A stretch of DNA of 8,252 bases from an uncultured Candidatus Saccharibacteria bacterium. Its GTDB lineage: Bacteria > Patescibacteriota > Saccharimonadia > Saccharimonadales > Saccharimonadaceae. This document shows positions 1 through 6,380 of this stretch, in pieces. The notes beneath the pieces were generated by a model that saw nothing but the letters and a program-made list of their open reading frames with translations, had not been told where the DNA came from and searched no databases. The position numbers were made by a program, and so were the translations under genes. Location: contig CALIRX010000053.1 in NCBI GenBank assembly GCA_938042055.1, positions 1 through 8,252 on the forward strand, written 5' to 3'. Each line of letters begins with the position of its first letter. Within the stretch, counting starts at the first letter, position 1.

Positions 1-2
1 AT

Positions 3-263
3 CAAGGCGAAAGGTTTGAATTTAACATTGATATAAAAGCGACTAAAATTTCTGCTTATAAGGCAAAAGAAAGGAATCGTAGACCGGGTTATTATGTAGT
101 CTGTTCGGGATTTGATGATGATGATTTTTGTGGTAGAGTGCTTCCGGAAGACAGAACTATCAAGAGTAAATGTCCGTACTTCTCACAACAAATTAAGGAA
201 ATAGTTGCCGCTGAAAGGCAAAGGCGTAGCAAAGCTCAAAGAACGCCGAGAAGGGCAGTCTAG
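3..263 (+). CDS. Hypothetical protein, 3' part only (starts before the window)
   Basis: An open frame runs from the left edge to a TAG at 261-263 and gives the last 86 residues of a protein; no start codon is needed inside the window, so this is a truncated C-terminal part. I do not recognise the family. Visible traits are a beta-rich looking first half, an acidic run of four Asp about residues 38-41, three Cys, and a strongly basic tail (about residues 70-86, rich in Arg, Lys and Gln), which could bind nucleic acid or be disordered. Ten of its twelve Arg codons are AGA or AGG, unlike groEL and the isomerase gene downstream. The stop lies 7 nt before the next start, so the two genes are probably cotranscribed. 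That it is a gene is likely, from the open frame and tight linkage; the function is unknown. Confidence 0.6.
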   Translation, partial: QGERFEFNIDIKATKISAYKAKERNRRPGYYVVCSGFDDDDFCGRVLPEDRTIKSKCPYFSQQIKEIVAAERQRRSKAQRTPRRAV

Positions 264-270
264 GTAGAGT

Positions 271-600
271 ATGGAAGCTTATAAAGTTATTGACCCAGAC
301 ACTCTTCCGAAGCTTGATGCTAAATTGCGTGCTAATCCGTTTGGCTCAGGATTTCTAATGATAATTAAGAAGAATCTTGCTGGTAATGATATTGCAAAAA
401 GAAGAGGTATTACTCCTGAGGAAGAGGAAGTTATCTTTTCACCTACTTCTATTGATGTTGGAAAGAGCAGTGAAAATACCAGAATTATTATGATAATGGG
501 GGAAGTTGCTATTAAGAATGATGTTTTTACGGGAAGAATCTATGCATCGGAAGAAGGTGATAATGGTGATGATAATTTCCCTGAGCTACTAATCGTATAA
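271..600 (+). CDS. Hypothetical protein, 109 aa
   Basis: A complete ATG-TAA frame encodes 109 residues that I cannot assign to a family. The start lies 7 nt after the stop of the upstream gene, and a weak Shine-Dalgarno-like AGGTAG overlaps that stop codon (262-267), which suggests translational coupling. The protein has no signal peptide or clear membrane segment. The middle (about residues 40-60) is rich in Glu, and the C-terminus (about 93-106) is acidic, while the upstream partner ends in a basic tail, so the two could interact; that is inference only. Four of five Arg codons are AGA. No terminator is visible between its stop and the chaperonin operator, so read-through into groES is possible. 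A small accessory or lineage-specific gene is the best description. Confidence 0.6.
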   Translation: MEAYKVIDPDTLPKLDAKLRANPFGSGFLMIIKKNLAGNDIAKRRGITPEEEEVIFSPTSIDVGKSSENTRIIMIMGEVAIKNDVFTGRIYASEEGDNGDDNFPELLIV

Positions 601-610
601 TGCTGAATAG

Positions 611-620
611 TATCTAGATA
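611..620. repeat. 10-bp perfect palindrome upstream of CIRCE
   Basis: TATCTAGATA reads the same on both strands and ends one base before the CIRCE operator. It could be a second protein site at the chaperonin promoter or chance in an AT-rich spacer. No function is assigned. Confidence 0.3.
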
Positions 621-621
621 A

Positions 622-648
622 TTAGCACTCACACTTGACGAGTGCTAA
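622..648 (+). promoter_or_regulatory. CIRCE operator (HrcA binding site)
   Basis: The arms TTAGCACTC (622-630) and GAGTGCTAA (640-648) are perfect inverted repeats separated by exactly 9 nt, matching the known CIRCE consensus base for base. CIRCE is bound by the repressor HrcA, which needs GroEL to stay active and is released during heat stress. The site lies directly upstream of groES-groEL, as expected. An hrcA gene is not in this window, so its presence elsewhere in the genome is predicted. Confidence 0.97.
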
Positions 649-664
649 ATTGGTGCGTTACAAT
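635..664 (+). promoter_or_regulatory. groESL promoter embedded in CIRCE
   Basis: A -35 box TTGACG (635-640) and a -10 box TACAAT (659-664) are separated by 18 bp, close to the sigma70 consensus. The -35 box lies in the CIRCE spacer and first base of the right arm, so bound HrcA would block RNA polymerase directly. Transcription should begin near 671, giving a leader of about 24 nt. Confidence 0.8.
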
Positions 665-684
665 AGATACGTTGTTAACGAAAT

Positions 685-689
685 GGAGG
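685..689 (+). promoter_or_regulatory. groES: Shine-Dalgarno site fixing the groES start
   Basis: GGAGG lies 5 nt before the GTG at 695. It overlaps the in-frame ATG at 683, so that ATG cannot be the start served by this site. It also shows that the longer frame opening at 635 inside CIRCE is not translated. Confidence 0.85.
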
Positions 690-694
690 ATAAT

Positions 695-964
695 GTGAGT
701 ACACCTATTAAGCCTCTTGGCGACCGTGTTGTAGCGGTGCGTGAAGAAGTAAAGACTCAGACAGCGAGCGGAATTTACTTGCCTGATAACGCTAAAGAAA
801 AGCCAGTAGTTGCGGAAGTTAAAGCAGTTGGCGGCGATGTGAAGAACGTCAAAGTTGGCGATCGAATTGTCTATAAGGAATATTCGACTACGGATTTGAA
901 AATTGACGGCACGGAATATTTGGTTGTTCGCGAAGAAGATATTTTAGCAACGGTTGTTGGATAA
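695..964 (+). CDS. groES: Co-chaperonin GroES (Hsp10)
   Basis: This cytoplasmic 10-kDa co-chaperonin forms the heptameric lid of the GroEL chamber. The GTG at 695 is chosen as start because it follows GGAGG by 5 nt and gives an 89-residue protein beginning MSTPIKPLGDRV, the usual start and slightly under the usual 95-100 residue length. The mobile loop lies at about residues 17-35 and contains the GroEL-binding tripeptide as Ile-Tyr-Leu (27-29) in place of the more common Ile-Val-Leu. It is followed by the conserved LPDNAKEKP. The end, with VGDRIVYKEY and EEDILATV, is typical of the family. It is the first gene of a two-gene operon under CIRCE, with groEL beginning 16 nt after its stop. Identification is secure. 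Confidence 0.97.
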   Translation: MSTPIKPLGDRVVAVREEVKTQTASGIYLPDNAKEKPVVAEVKAVGGDVKNVKVGDRIVYKEYSTTDLKIDGTEYLVVREEDILATVVG

Positions 965-980
965 AAAGGGGAGTTTAATT

Positions 981-2624
981 ATGGCAAAAAAAGTTTTTTA
1001 TGATGATGATGCGCGAAATCGCGTGCTTGGCGGGGCTAAATCGCTATACGACGCAGTTAAGGTAACTTACGGTCCAAAGGGTCGCAATGTTGTGATTGCG
1101 AAAGGTTTTGGCGGTCCAACGGTTACTCATGACGGCGTAACTGTGGCTGAAGGAATTGAATTGCCAGAAAATGATGACGAAACGCTAGGCTATAAAGTCG
1201 GTGCCGATTTAATCAAGCAGGCTGCTAAGAATTTGAACAAGCAAGCAGGCGACGGCACAACGACTGTAACGGTGTTGACATACTCGATTTTGAAAGAGGC
1301 AAATCGATTGATTGCAGCTGGACATAATCCGATGGAACTTAGGAAAGGCATCGAGCAAGCTGGCGCGGAAATTGTTAAAGAGTTGAACGAATTGGCTGAG
1401 CCGATTGAAGGCAAGTCTGACCGCGTGGCTGAAGTCGCTACGATTTCGGCGGGCGATGCAGAAATTGGTAAATTGATCGCTGGCGTTATTGAGAAAGTTG
1501 GCAAAGACGGCGTGGTTACTGTTGAGGCTGGTCAAGGTTTGGAACTAGAAGCTGAAGTTGTCGAAGGTTTTAGCTTGGATAAGGGTTGGGTGAGTCCGTT
1601 CTTTGTTACTGACGCGGTTCGCCAGGAAGCTGTGTACGAAAAGCCAGCAATTCTAATCACCGACAAGAAGATTTCTAGTGTGCAGGAATTCTTGCCAATG
1701 TTGGAAAAATTGGCACAAAGCGACAAAAAGGACGTTGTCCTGATTGCCGATGAAGTTGAAGGCGAAGCATTGAGTATTTTGGTGCTGAACAAGCTGAAGG
1801 GCGTATTCAACACCGTAGCCGTTAAGGCGCCAAGTTTCGGTGATCGTCGTAAAGATGTACTTCGTGATATCGCTGTGTTGACTGGTGCGACTGTGATTTC
1901 CGAAGATCACGGATTGACATTCGAAAACGCTGGCTTAGAAGTTTTGGGTTCGGCGCGTAAGGTGATTGTCGGAAAAGACGAAACGACAATTATCGAAGGC
2001 GCGGGTAAACCTTCAGGCGTGAAGGAGCGAATTGCCGAGATTAAATCGCTTTCAGAAAATGCTTCTAGCGAATATGAGAAAGAGCAGTTCGACAAGCGTG
2101 CCGCAGCGCTATCTGGTAAAGTTGCGGTTATTAAAGTTGGTGGCGCGACTGAAACGGAAATTGACGAGAAGAAATTCCGCGTTGATGATGCAGTGGCGGC
2201 TACTAAGGCGGCTTTGGCTGAGGGAATTGTCGCTGGTGGCGGCGTAACTTTGGTCAATTTGGCTGGCAATCTAAAAGTTAGCGGCGCGGATAGTTTGTCG
2301 GTCGGTCGACAGATCTTGAAAGACGCTTTGAAACAGCCATTCCTGCAGATTATGAAAAATGCTGGCTTGAATGCTGACGCGTTGCTTGCTCAAGTTGAAT
2401 CTGGCAAACCTGGATTCGGCGTTAACGTTATGAAGCCAGAAGATGGTCTGATTGACGTGAAGAAGGCTGGCGTTATTGATCCGGCTCGCGTGACTAAAGA
2501 AGCTGTTCAAAATGCAGTGTCAATTGCGTCAACTGCGGCAACTATGGGTGCTTTGGTGGTTGATATTCCAGAGGCTGAAGTTGCAGCTGCTCCTGGTGGT
2601 ATGCCGGGAATGGGTATGATGTAA
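981..2624 (+). CDS. groEL: Chaperonin GroEL (Hsp60)
   Basis: This is the 60-kDa ATP-driven folding chamber subunit, a tetradecamer in the cytoplasm. The ATG at 981 is chosen: GGGGAG (968-973) lies 7 nt upstream and the protein then begins MAKKVFYDDDAR, the normal GroEL start. Length is 547 residues, as expected. Nucleotide-binding elements are present: TYGPKGRNV (29-37), catalytic Asp51 in HDG, GDGTTT (90-95), the VDDAVAATKAAL segment holding the second catalytic Asp, and EGIVAGGG. The C-terminus ends in a Gly-Met-rich GGMPGMGMM tail. Compared with E. coli GroEL, the stretch between Asp51 and GDGTTT is five residues longer, around PENDDETLGYK. Arg codons are nearly all CGN, fitting high expression. 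It is cotranscribed with groES and ends at a strong hairpin. Confidence 0.98.
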   Translation: MAKKVFYDDDARNRVLGGAKSLYDAVKVTYGPKGRNVVIAKGFGGPTVTHDGVTVAEGIELPENDDETLGYKVGADLIKQAAKNLNKQAGDGTTTVTVLTYSILKEANRLIAAGHNPMELRKGIEQAGAEIVKELNELAEPIEGKSDRVAEVATISAGDAEIGKLIAGVIEKVGKDGVVTVEAGQGLELEAEVVEGFSLDKGWVSPFFVTDAVRQEAVYEKPAILITDKKISSVQEFLPMLEKLAQSDKKDVVLIADEVEGEALSILVLNKLKGVFNTVAVKAPSFGDRRKDVLRDIAVLTGATVISEDHGLTFENAGLEVLGSARKVIVGKDETTIIEGAGKPSGVKERIAEIKSLSENASSEYEKEQFDKRAAALSGKVAVIKVGGATETEIDEKKFRVDDAVAATKAALAEGIVAGGGVTLVNLAGNLKVSGADSLSVGRQILKDALKQPFLQIMKNAGLNADALLAQVESGKPGFGVNVMKPEDGLIDVKKAGVIDPARVTKEAVQNAVSIASTAATMGALVVDIPEAEVAAAPGGMPGMGMM

Positions 2625-2640
2625 ATCTGCCCCGAGCAAT

Positions 2641-2674
2641 AAAAATCCCGCCGAAAATGGCGGGTTTTTATTTT
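2641..2674. terminator. Bidirectional intrinsic terminator
   Basis: CCCGCC (2647-2652) and GGCGGG (2659-2664) form a 6-bp GC stem around a GAAAAT loop. It is followed by TTTTTATTTT on the + strand and preceded by AAAAA, which reads as a T tract on the - strand. It lies between the converging ends of groEL and the 170-residue protein gene and can stop transcripts from both sides. Confidence 0.92.
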
Positions 2675-2685
2675 GGAGAAATGAC

Positions 2686-3198
2686 TTAACGAGGATTTGA
2701 GAAATAGTCGATTTCTTTAATGATATCCAGTAGAGCCTGTGCGCGGCGAGCTTCGTCAACAATAGCTACGGCAGCGTCGTGTGCCGGCGCGATCAGAGTT
2801 TTATCGTCCGTAGAACGAAGAAGTAGCAGGTAAGTGTCAAACTTTTCTTCTGGAGAAACATCTAGCTTGTCGACTAATGGACGCAACTCGTTCAAGGCAG
2901 TTTGCTTAATCGTATCAAGCGCAGGATCTGCAGTTGCAGTTGGAGTTGGTGCGCTGACCACTGGAGTTGGCGTAACTGGCTCTGGAGCGGCAGCCTTCGC
3001 TATATCATCAATAGTAGACTCCTCGTTCTGGTCTGTAGCGACAGGATCCGGTGAGATGGTTGCAGGATTAATTACAGGTGAAGCTGTAGCATTTGTCTCT
3101 TCAAATTGTAAATTGTTGTCTGTACCTTGTGACACGCCAGCTAATACCTTAGCCAGTTCTTGGTCGTCACTGAATGATTGATTAGCTTGAGAATCCAT
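2686..3198 (-). CDS. Hypothetical protein with Pro/Thr-rich linker and helical C-terminal domain, 170 aa
   Basis: An ATG start at 3198 with a good Shine-Dalgarno AGGTGGG (3204-3210, minus strand) 5 nt upstream supports a real gene. There are three parts: an acidic, Gln/Asn/Asp-rich N-terminus (1-35); a disordered-looking linker (about 36-92) rich in Pro, Thr, Ala and Val with PTP and APEP repeats; and a compact domain (about 93-170). The last part looks mainly alpha-helical, with LRPLVDKLDVSPEEKFDTYLL and a second Ala-rich helix near DEARRAQALLDIIKEIDYF. No signal peptide, lipobox or membrane segment is seen, so it is probably cytoplasmic. I recall similar short proteins in Saccharibacteria but cannot verify this here, and I know no function. 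It shares its terminator with groEL and its promoter region with the isomerase gene. Confidence 0.8.
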   Translation of the reverse strand: MDSQANQSFSDDQELAKVLAGVSQGTDNNLQFEETNATASPVINPATISPDPVATDQNEESTIDDIAKAAAPEPVTPTPVVSAPTPTATADPALDTIKQTALNELRPLVDKLDVSPEEKFDTYLLLLRSTDDKTLIAPAHDAAVAIVDEARRAQALLDIIKEIDYFSNPR

Positions 3199-3237
3199 TA
3201 TAACCCACCTTATATATTAAATTGTTTAAGCTTATAT

Positions 3238-3254
3238 ATGTTACACTATAACAT
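3238..3254. repeat. Inverted repeat in the divergent intergenic region
   Basis: ATGTTA (3238-3243) and TAACAT (3249-3254) are perfect 6-bp inverted arms around CACTA. The arms carry both predicted extended -10 elements, one per strand. The repeat may therefore reflect promoter symmetry and not a repressor operator. Confidence 0.5.
3239..3247 (+). promoter_or_regulatory. Predicted extended -10 promoter of the isomerase gene
   Basis: TGT-TACACT is an extended -10 (TGn followed by a hexamer matching TATAAT at four of six positions). No convincing -35 is seen. A start near 3254 would give a 22-nt leader carrying AAGGAG (3264-3269). The alternative TATAAC at 3247-3252 on the same strand is also possible. 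Confidence 0.45.
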
Positions 3255-3274
3255 GAGTTAATCAAGGAGCGCAA
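3245..3274 (-). promoter_or_regulatory. Predicted promoter of the 170-aa protein gene
   Basis: On the minus strand TGT-TATAGT (3253 down to 3245) is an extended -10, with TTGCGC (3274 down to 3269) 18 bp upstream as a weak -35. A start near 3238 would leave a leader of about 40 nt with the AGGTGGG ribosome site. It overlaps the + strand -10, so the two promoters probably exclude each other. Confidence 0.5.
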
Positions 3275-3275
3275 G

Positions 3276-4316
3276 ATGTTAGATGATATGAATGTGATAA
3301 AACAATACGATCCAGGCGACGTTTTAAGCGGCGTTTTGAATATTCCAGAACAAGCTCGATATGAAGTATCGATCCACGAAGGTGCGAATCAGCGTCGAGA
3401 TTTTAAGAATATTGTGATCGCGGGAATGGGCGGTTCGGCTTTAGCGGCTGATATGGTTCGAGTTTTGACCGCGGGCTGGTTGCATATTCCACTTGAAGTG
3501 GTGAAGGGCTATGATTTGCCGGGGTTCGTGAGCGAGGAAACGTTGGTTATTGCGGTTAGTCATTCGGGCAATACCGAGGAGACTTTGAGTTGTTATCAGC
3601 AAGCATTGGAGAAGAAGGCATGTTTGGCGGCTATGTCGACTGGCGGAGCGTTGATTGAGCGAGCGAAGAATGACGATGTTACTTATGCTCAAGTTCCAGC
3701 TGGCGCGCAGCCACGAATGTCGACGGTTTATCATCTGCGAGGATTGTTGAAATTATTACAACATTTTTGGATTATTGATAATGATTTGTATGATCAGGTG
3801 AAAAATAGCGCTGATTGGTTGGCGGGCGAGATATTTAATTGGACAGCTAAAACGCCAGAAGTTGATAATTTGGCGAAGCAGATTGCGAAATTAACAATTG
3901 GCAAGACGTTGGTTATTTTTGGCGGTGAATTGACTTGGCCGCTGGCGTATAAGTGGAAAATTAGCTGGAATGAATCGGCGAAGAATTTGGCGTTCTCGAA
4001 TCAATATCCAGAATTTAATCATAACGAGTTTATTGGCTGGTCGTCGCATCCTGTAGAGAAACCGTTTACGGTTTTTGATATTCGTAGCAATTTGGAGCGG
4101 GACAGAATTCGTGAGCGAATGGAGCTGAGCGATCGTTTGTTAAGCGGTAAGCGGCCAAAGGCACACGTACTGGAGCTTCGAGGAAAGACTCTTATGGAGC
4201 AATTGCTGTGGGGTTTGGTGCTGGCTGACGCGGCTAGTATTTACACAGCCATTCTCAATGGAGTCAATCCCGGTCCAGTTCAGTTGATTGAAAAATTGAA
4301 AGCGGAACTTAGCTAA
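3276..4316 (+). CDS. Bifunctional phosphoglucose/phosphomannose isomerase (SIS family)
   Basis: This enzyme interconverts glucose-6-phosphate or mannose-6-phosphate with fructose-6-phosphate in the cytoplasm. It belongs to the PGI/PMI family first described in archaea, not the classical long Pgi. The ATG at 3276 follows AAGGAG (3264-3269) by 6 nt. Length is 346 residues, near the usual 300-350. The first SIS domain has AGMGGSALAAD (49-59) and the sugar-phosphate loop SHSGNTEE (95-102). PRMSTVYHLRGLL (146-158) links to the second domain. The active-site Glu is in WNESAK (Glu233), the His in FNHNEF (His249), and a Lys sits in the C-terminal NGVNPGPVQLIEKLK (Lys342). All key residues are present. 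It is a single gene, divergent from the 170-residue protein gene, and its stop is 1 nt from the stop of the convergent ABC permease. Confidence 0.92.
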   Translation: MLDDMNVIKQYDPGDVLSGVLNIPEQARYEVSIHEGANQRRDFKNIVIAGMGGSALAADMVRVLTAGWLHIPLEVVKGYDLPGFVSEETLVIAVSHSGNTEETLSCYQQALEKKACLAAMSTGGALIERAKNDDVTYAQVPAGAQPRMSTVYHLRGLLKLLQHFWIIDNDLYDQVKNSADWLAGEIFNWTAKTPEVDNLAKQIAKLTIGKTLVIFGGELTWPLAYKWKISWNESAKNLAFSNQYPEFNHNEFIGWSSHPVEKPFTVFDIRSNLERDRIRERMELSDRLLSGKRPKAHVLELRGKTLMEQLLWGLVLADAASIYTAILNGVNPGPVQLIEKLKAELS

Positions 4317-4317
4317 T

Positions 4318-5529
4318 TTAATATCGTAGAGATTCGATTGGGTCGCGTCTGGTGGCGCGGGCTGCTGGATATACGCCAGAAATTACGCCGAGGATTATTG
4401 ATAGTCCAATTGATAAGACGGCTGTTTGCCAATAAATATAAGGCGTGAGCGGCAAATATAAGCTGGCAACATAAGTTCCCGCCAAGCCTAACCCGTAGCC
4501 TAATATTCCGCCGAGGAATCCGATAATTGCTGCCTCGATTAAGAACTGATTGATGATATCCCAGCCCGTGGCGCCGACGGCTCGTCTGACGCCGACTTCA
4601 CGCTGACGCTCGGCGACATTGACAAGCATCACGTTCATAACGCCTATTCCACCGATTAACAGAGAAATAATGCCGATGACAGTTAAGATTATCGAGAGGA
4701 ACTTTGCGACATTAGACTTCTTTTCGTTTATCTCTTCGCCAGAAACGATTCGATAATTTTTATCGCTATCATGATTCTTCTTCAGAATATCGTCAGCCGA
4801 TTTTATGACTGAATTGAGATTTTTATGATCTTTGGTAGTTACGATGATTTGCTGAATCTGCGGCGTTCCTTGGGTAAATTTTTTAATCACGGACAATGGA
4901 ATAATGGCGGCGTTATTAAAATTCACGTCCAAATAACTGGCTGGATTTTCAATATTCTTCAACACACCAACAACGGTCAATGGTTGATTTCGGATGTAAA
5001 TAACGTTTCCGATGGATCTTTCTGTGCCGAATAAATCTACCGACAATTGCTGACCGACGACAACTCCGCCGATATCGTTAATAAATTGCCCAGTAGCAAT
5101 TTGCAAATTGGCGACGTCTTTTAGCGATTCCGTACTACCGATTAACGCGGCGTTTTGGATATCGACTTTACCTTCGCGGGCGCGCAGCTCGGCGTGTAGG
5201 AAAGCAATTGGCGCGGCTTTCGTATTGGCAATTTTTCCTATATCCCTGGCGTCCGTTTCAGTCAATGTGTTGACCGTCGTCGTGTTGTCGGATTCGGTCA
5301 GTAGATTCGGGACGGCTTTTTGATTGCCAGATTTAACGATGGCGACAGGAGTGGATGACTGGTTGGAATTGTCGCCGAATAGGTGATTAAATCCGCCAGT
5401 TAAAGATAGAACCATGGTGATGCTGGCGATGCCGATAGCTACGCCTACAATTGTCAAAAATGTTCGTCCGCGATTGGCTCGTAGCGCCTGAGTAGCGTTC
5501 TCAAAATGATTTTTTACTAATATTTTCAC
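4318..5529 (-). CDS. ABC transporter permease, MacB/FtsX type
   Basis: This is the membrane subunit of a type VII (mechanotransmission) ABC transporter, the class that includes MacB and LolCE. It would act with the ATPase encoded just upstream. Translation starts at GTG (5529-5527), which overlaps the ATPase stop as GTGA, a classic coupled junction. Length is 403 residues, standard for MacB-like permeases. The order is one N-terminal membrane helix (about 24-45), a large extracytoplasmic MacB-type core domain (about 46-272), then three helices (about 276-303, 326-356 and 366-390). The signature GGIGVMNVML...ERQREVGVRRAVGA (293-320) and the terminal YPAARATRRDPIESLRY are diagnostic. The substrate cannot be told; no MacA-like adaptor is adjacent. 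Antimicrobial-peptide efflux or lipoprotein/peptide export are the family options. Confidence 0.93.
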   Translation of the reverse strand: MKILVKNHFENATQALRANRGRTFLTIVGVAIGIASITMVLSLTGGFNHLFGDNSNQSSTPVAIVKSGNQKAVPNLLTESDNTTTVNTLTETDARDIGKIANTKAAPIAFLHAELRAREGKVDIQNAALIGSTESLKDVANLQIATGQFINDIGGVVVGQQLSVDLFGTERSIGNVIYIRNQPLTVVGVLKNIENPASYLDVNFNNAAIIPLSVIKKFTQGTPQIQQIIVTTKDHKNLNSVIKSADDILKKNHDSDKNYRIVSGEEINEKKSNVAKFLSIILTVIGIISLLIGGIGVMNVMLVNVAERQREVGVRRAVGATGWDIINQFLIEAAIIGFLGGILGYGLGLAGTYVASLYLPLTPYIYWQTAVLSIGLSIILGVISGVYPAARATRRDPIESLRY

Positions 5530-6320
5530 GATTTTTTCGCCCTCGATTTCTTTGAAGATTTTTGCTTCTTAGGTTTTTCTTCTTTTTCATCGTCTACAAT
5601 TAACTTCTTAGTGAACTTGCGCTTTTCCTTATGTTCGTCAGTGTCGATTTTTCCGTCCAACATAGTGATGACGCGACTGGCATAATGGGTCAATTCTGGG
5701 TTGTGAGTAACCATAATTATAGTGTTGCCGCGACGATGCAGGTCGGACAATTCTTCCATAATGAGATGACTCGATTTGCTATCCAAATTTCCTGTTGGCT
5801 CGTCGGCTAAGATAATTGACGGACTATTAACCAACGCTCTGGCAATTGCTACGCGCTGAACCTGACCGCCAGATAATTGATGTGGCATGTAATATTCGCG
5901 CTGTCCCAGATGAAAAGTTTTCAGAATGCGGCTAGCTTCCTGGAGTCGTTTGACTTTCCCGAGTCCTTTATACGTTAATGGCAACGCCACGTTTTCAATT
6001 ACAGTCAAGCGAGGGATAAGATTGAAATTTTGGAAAACGAAGCCTATGTGCTTGGAGCGAATTTTGGCGCGTCGTCGTGAGCTGAGATTATCGACAGCGA
6101 CATCGTCCAGATAGTATTCGCCCTCTGATGGCTGGTCTAATAGTCCAAGGGTGTTTAATAAAGTAGTTTTTCCGCAGCCACTTGGACCCATAATAGCGAT
6201 AAACTCGCCCTTTTTAACAGTCAAATCGACGTTATCTAAGGCGCGAATCTCAGCATCACCAAAGCCAAATTTTTTGGTGACATTAACAAGCCTAATGCGT
6301 GGTGGAATGGTTTCTTTCAT
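5526..6320 (-). CDS. ABC transporter ATP-binding protein, MacB/LolD type, with Lys-rich tail
   Basis: This cytoplasmic ATPase powers the permease encoded next. The ATG at 6320 is chosen because it gives a normal start (MKETIPPRIRLVNVTKKFG). A longer frame reaching 6428 would run through the tRNA gene and adds no family-like sequence. Of 264 residues, 1-225 are a full nucleotide-binding domain: Walker A GPSGCGKT (45-52), Q-loop Gln97, signature LSGGQ (149-153), Walker B ILADEP (170-175) with catalytic Glu174, and switch His206. LTVIENVALPL and the overall pattern match the LolD/MacB group. Residues 228-264 are an extra charged tail with 14 Lys, longer than usual for LolD. No Shine-Dalgarno is visible, and the -10 box is only 9 nt before the ATG, so the mRNA may be leaderless. 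Confidence 0.94.
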   Translation of the reverse strand: MKETIPPRIRLVNVTKKFGFGDAEIRALDNVDLTVKKGEFIAIMGPSGCGKTTLLNTLGLLDQPSEGEYYLDDVAVDNLSSRRRAKIRSKHIGFVFQNFNLIPRLTVIENVALPLTYKGLGKVKRLQEASRILKTFHLGQREYYMPHQLSGGQVQRVAIARALVNSPSIILADEPTGNLDSKSSHLIMEELSDLHRRGNTIIMVTHNPELTHYASRVITMLDGKIDTDEHKEKRKFTKKLIVDDEKEEKPKKQKSSKKSRAKKS

Positions 6321-6329
6321 CTTTGACTT

Positions 6330-6359
6330 ATTATAGAGAATGAACGTCAGTAAGTGCAA
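6330..6359 (-). promoter_or_regulatory. Promoter of the ABC operon
   Basis: A perfect -10 TATAAT (6335 down to 6330) lies 18 bp from a -35 TTGCAC (6359 down to 6354) on the minus strand. Transcription should start about 6323, only about 3 nt before the ATG at 6320. Confidence 0.75.
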
Positions 6360-6380
6360 CCATAAGGGGCAATAAAGTTG

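Noticed and set aside
635..694. A longer groES reading frame starting at TTG 635 or ATG 683
   Set aside because: It would begin inside the CIRCE/promoter region or overlap the ribosome site; GTG 695 has GGAGG at the right distance and gives the family-typical N-terminus.
1190..2510. Several antisense or alternate-frame open frames of 70-120 codons across groEL
   Set aside because: They mirror the strong codon bias of groEL, lack ribosome sites and have no recognisable protein features.
2834..3181. A + strand frame of 115 codons, rich in Ser, Val and Gly, opposite the 170-residue protein gene
   Set aside because: It is the complement of the Pro/Thr/Ala-rich linker, and the minus-strand gene has the ribosome site, promoter and terminator.
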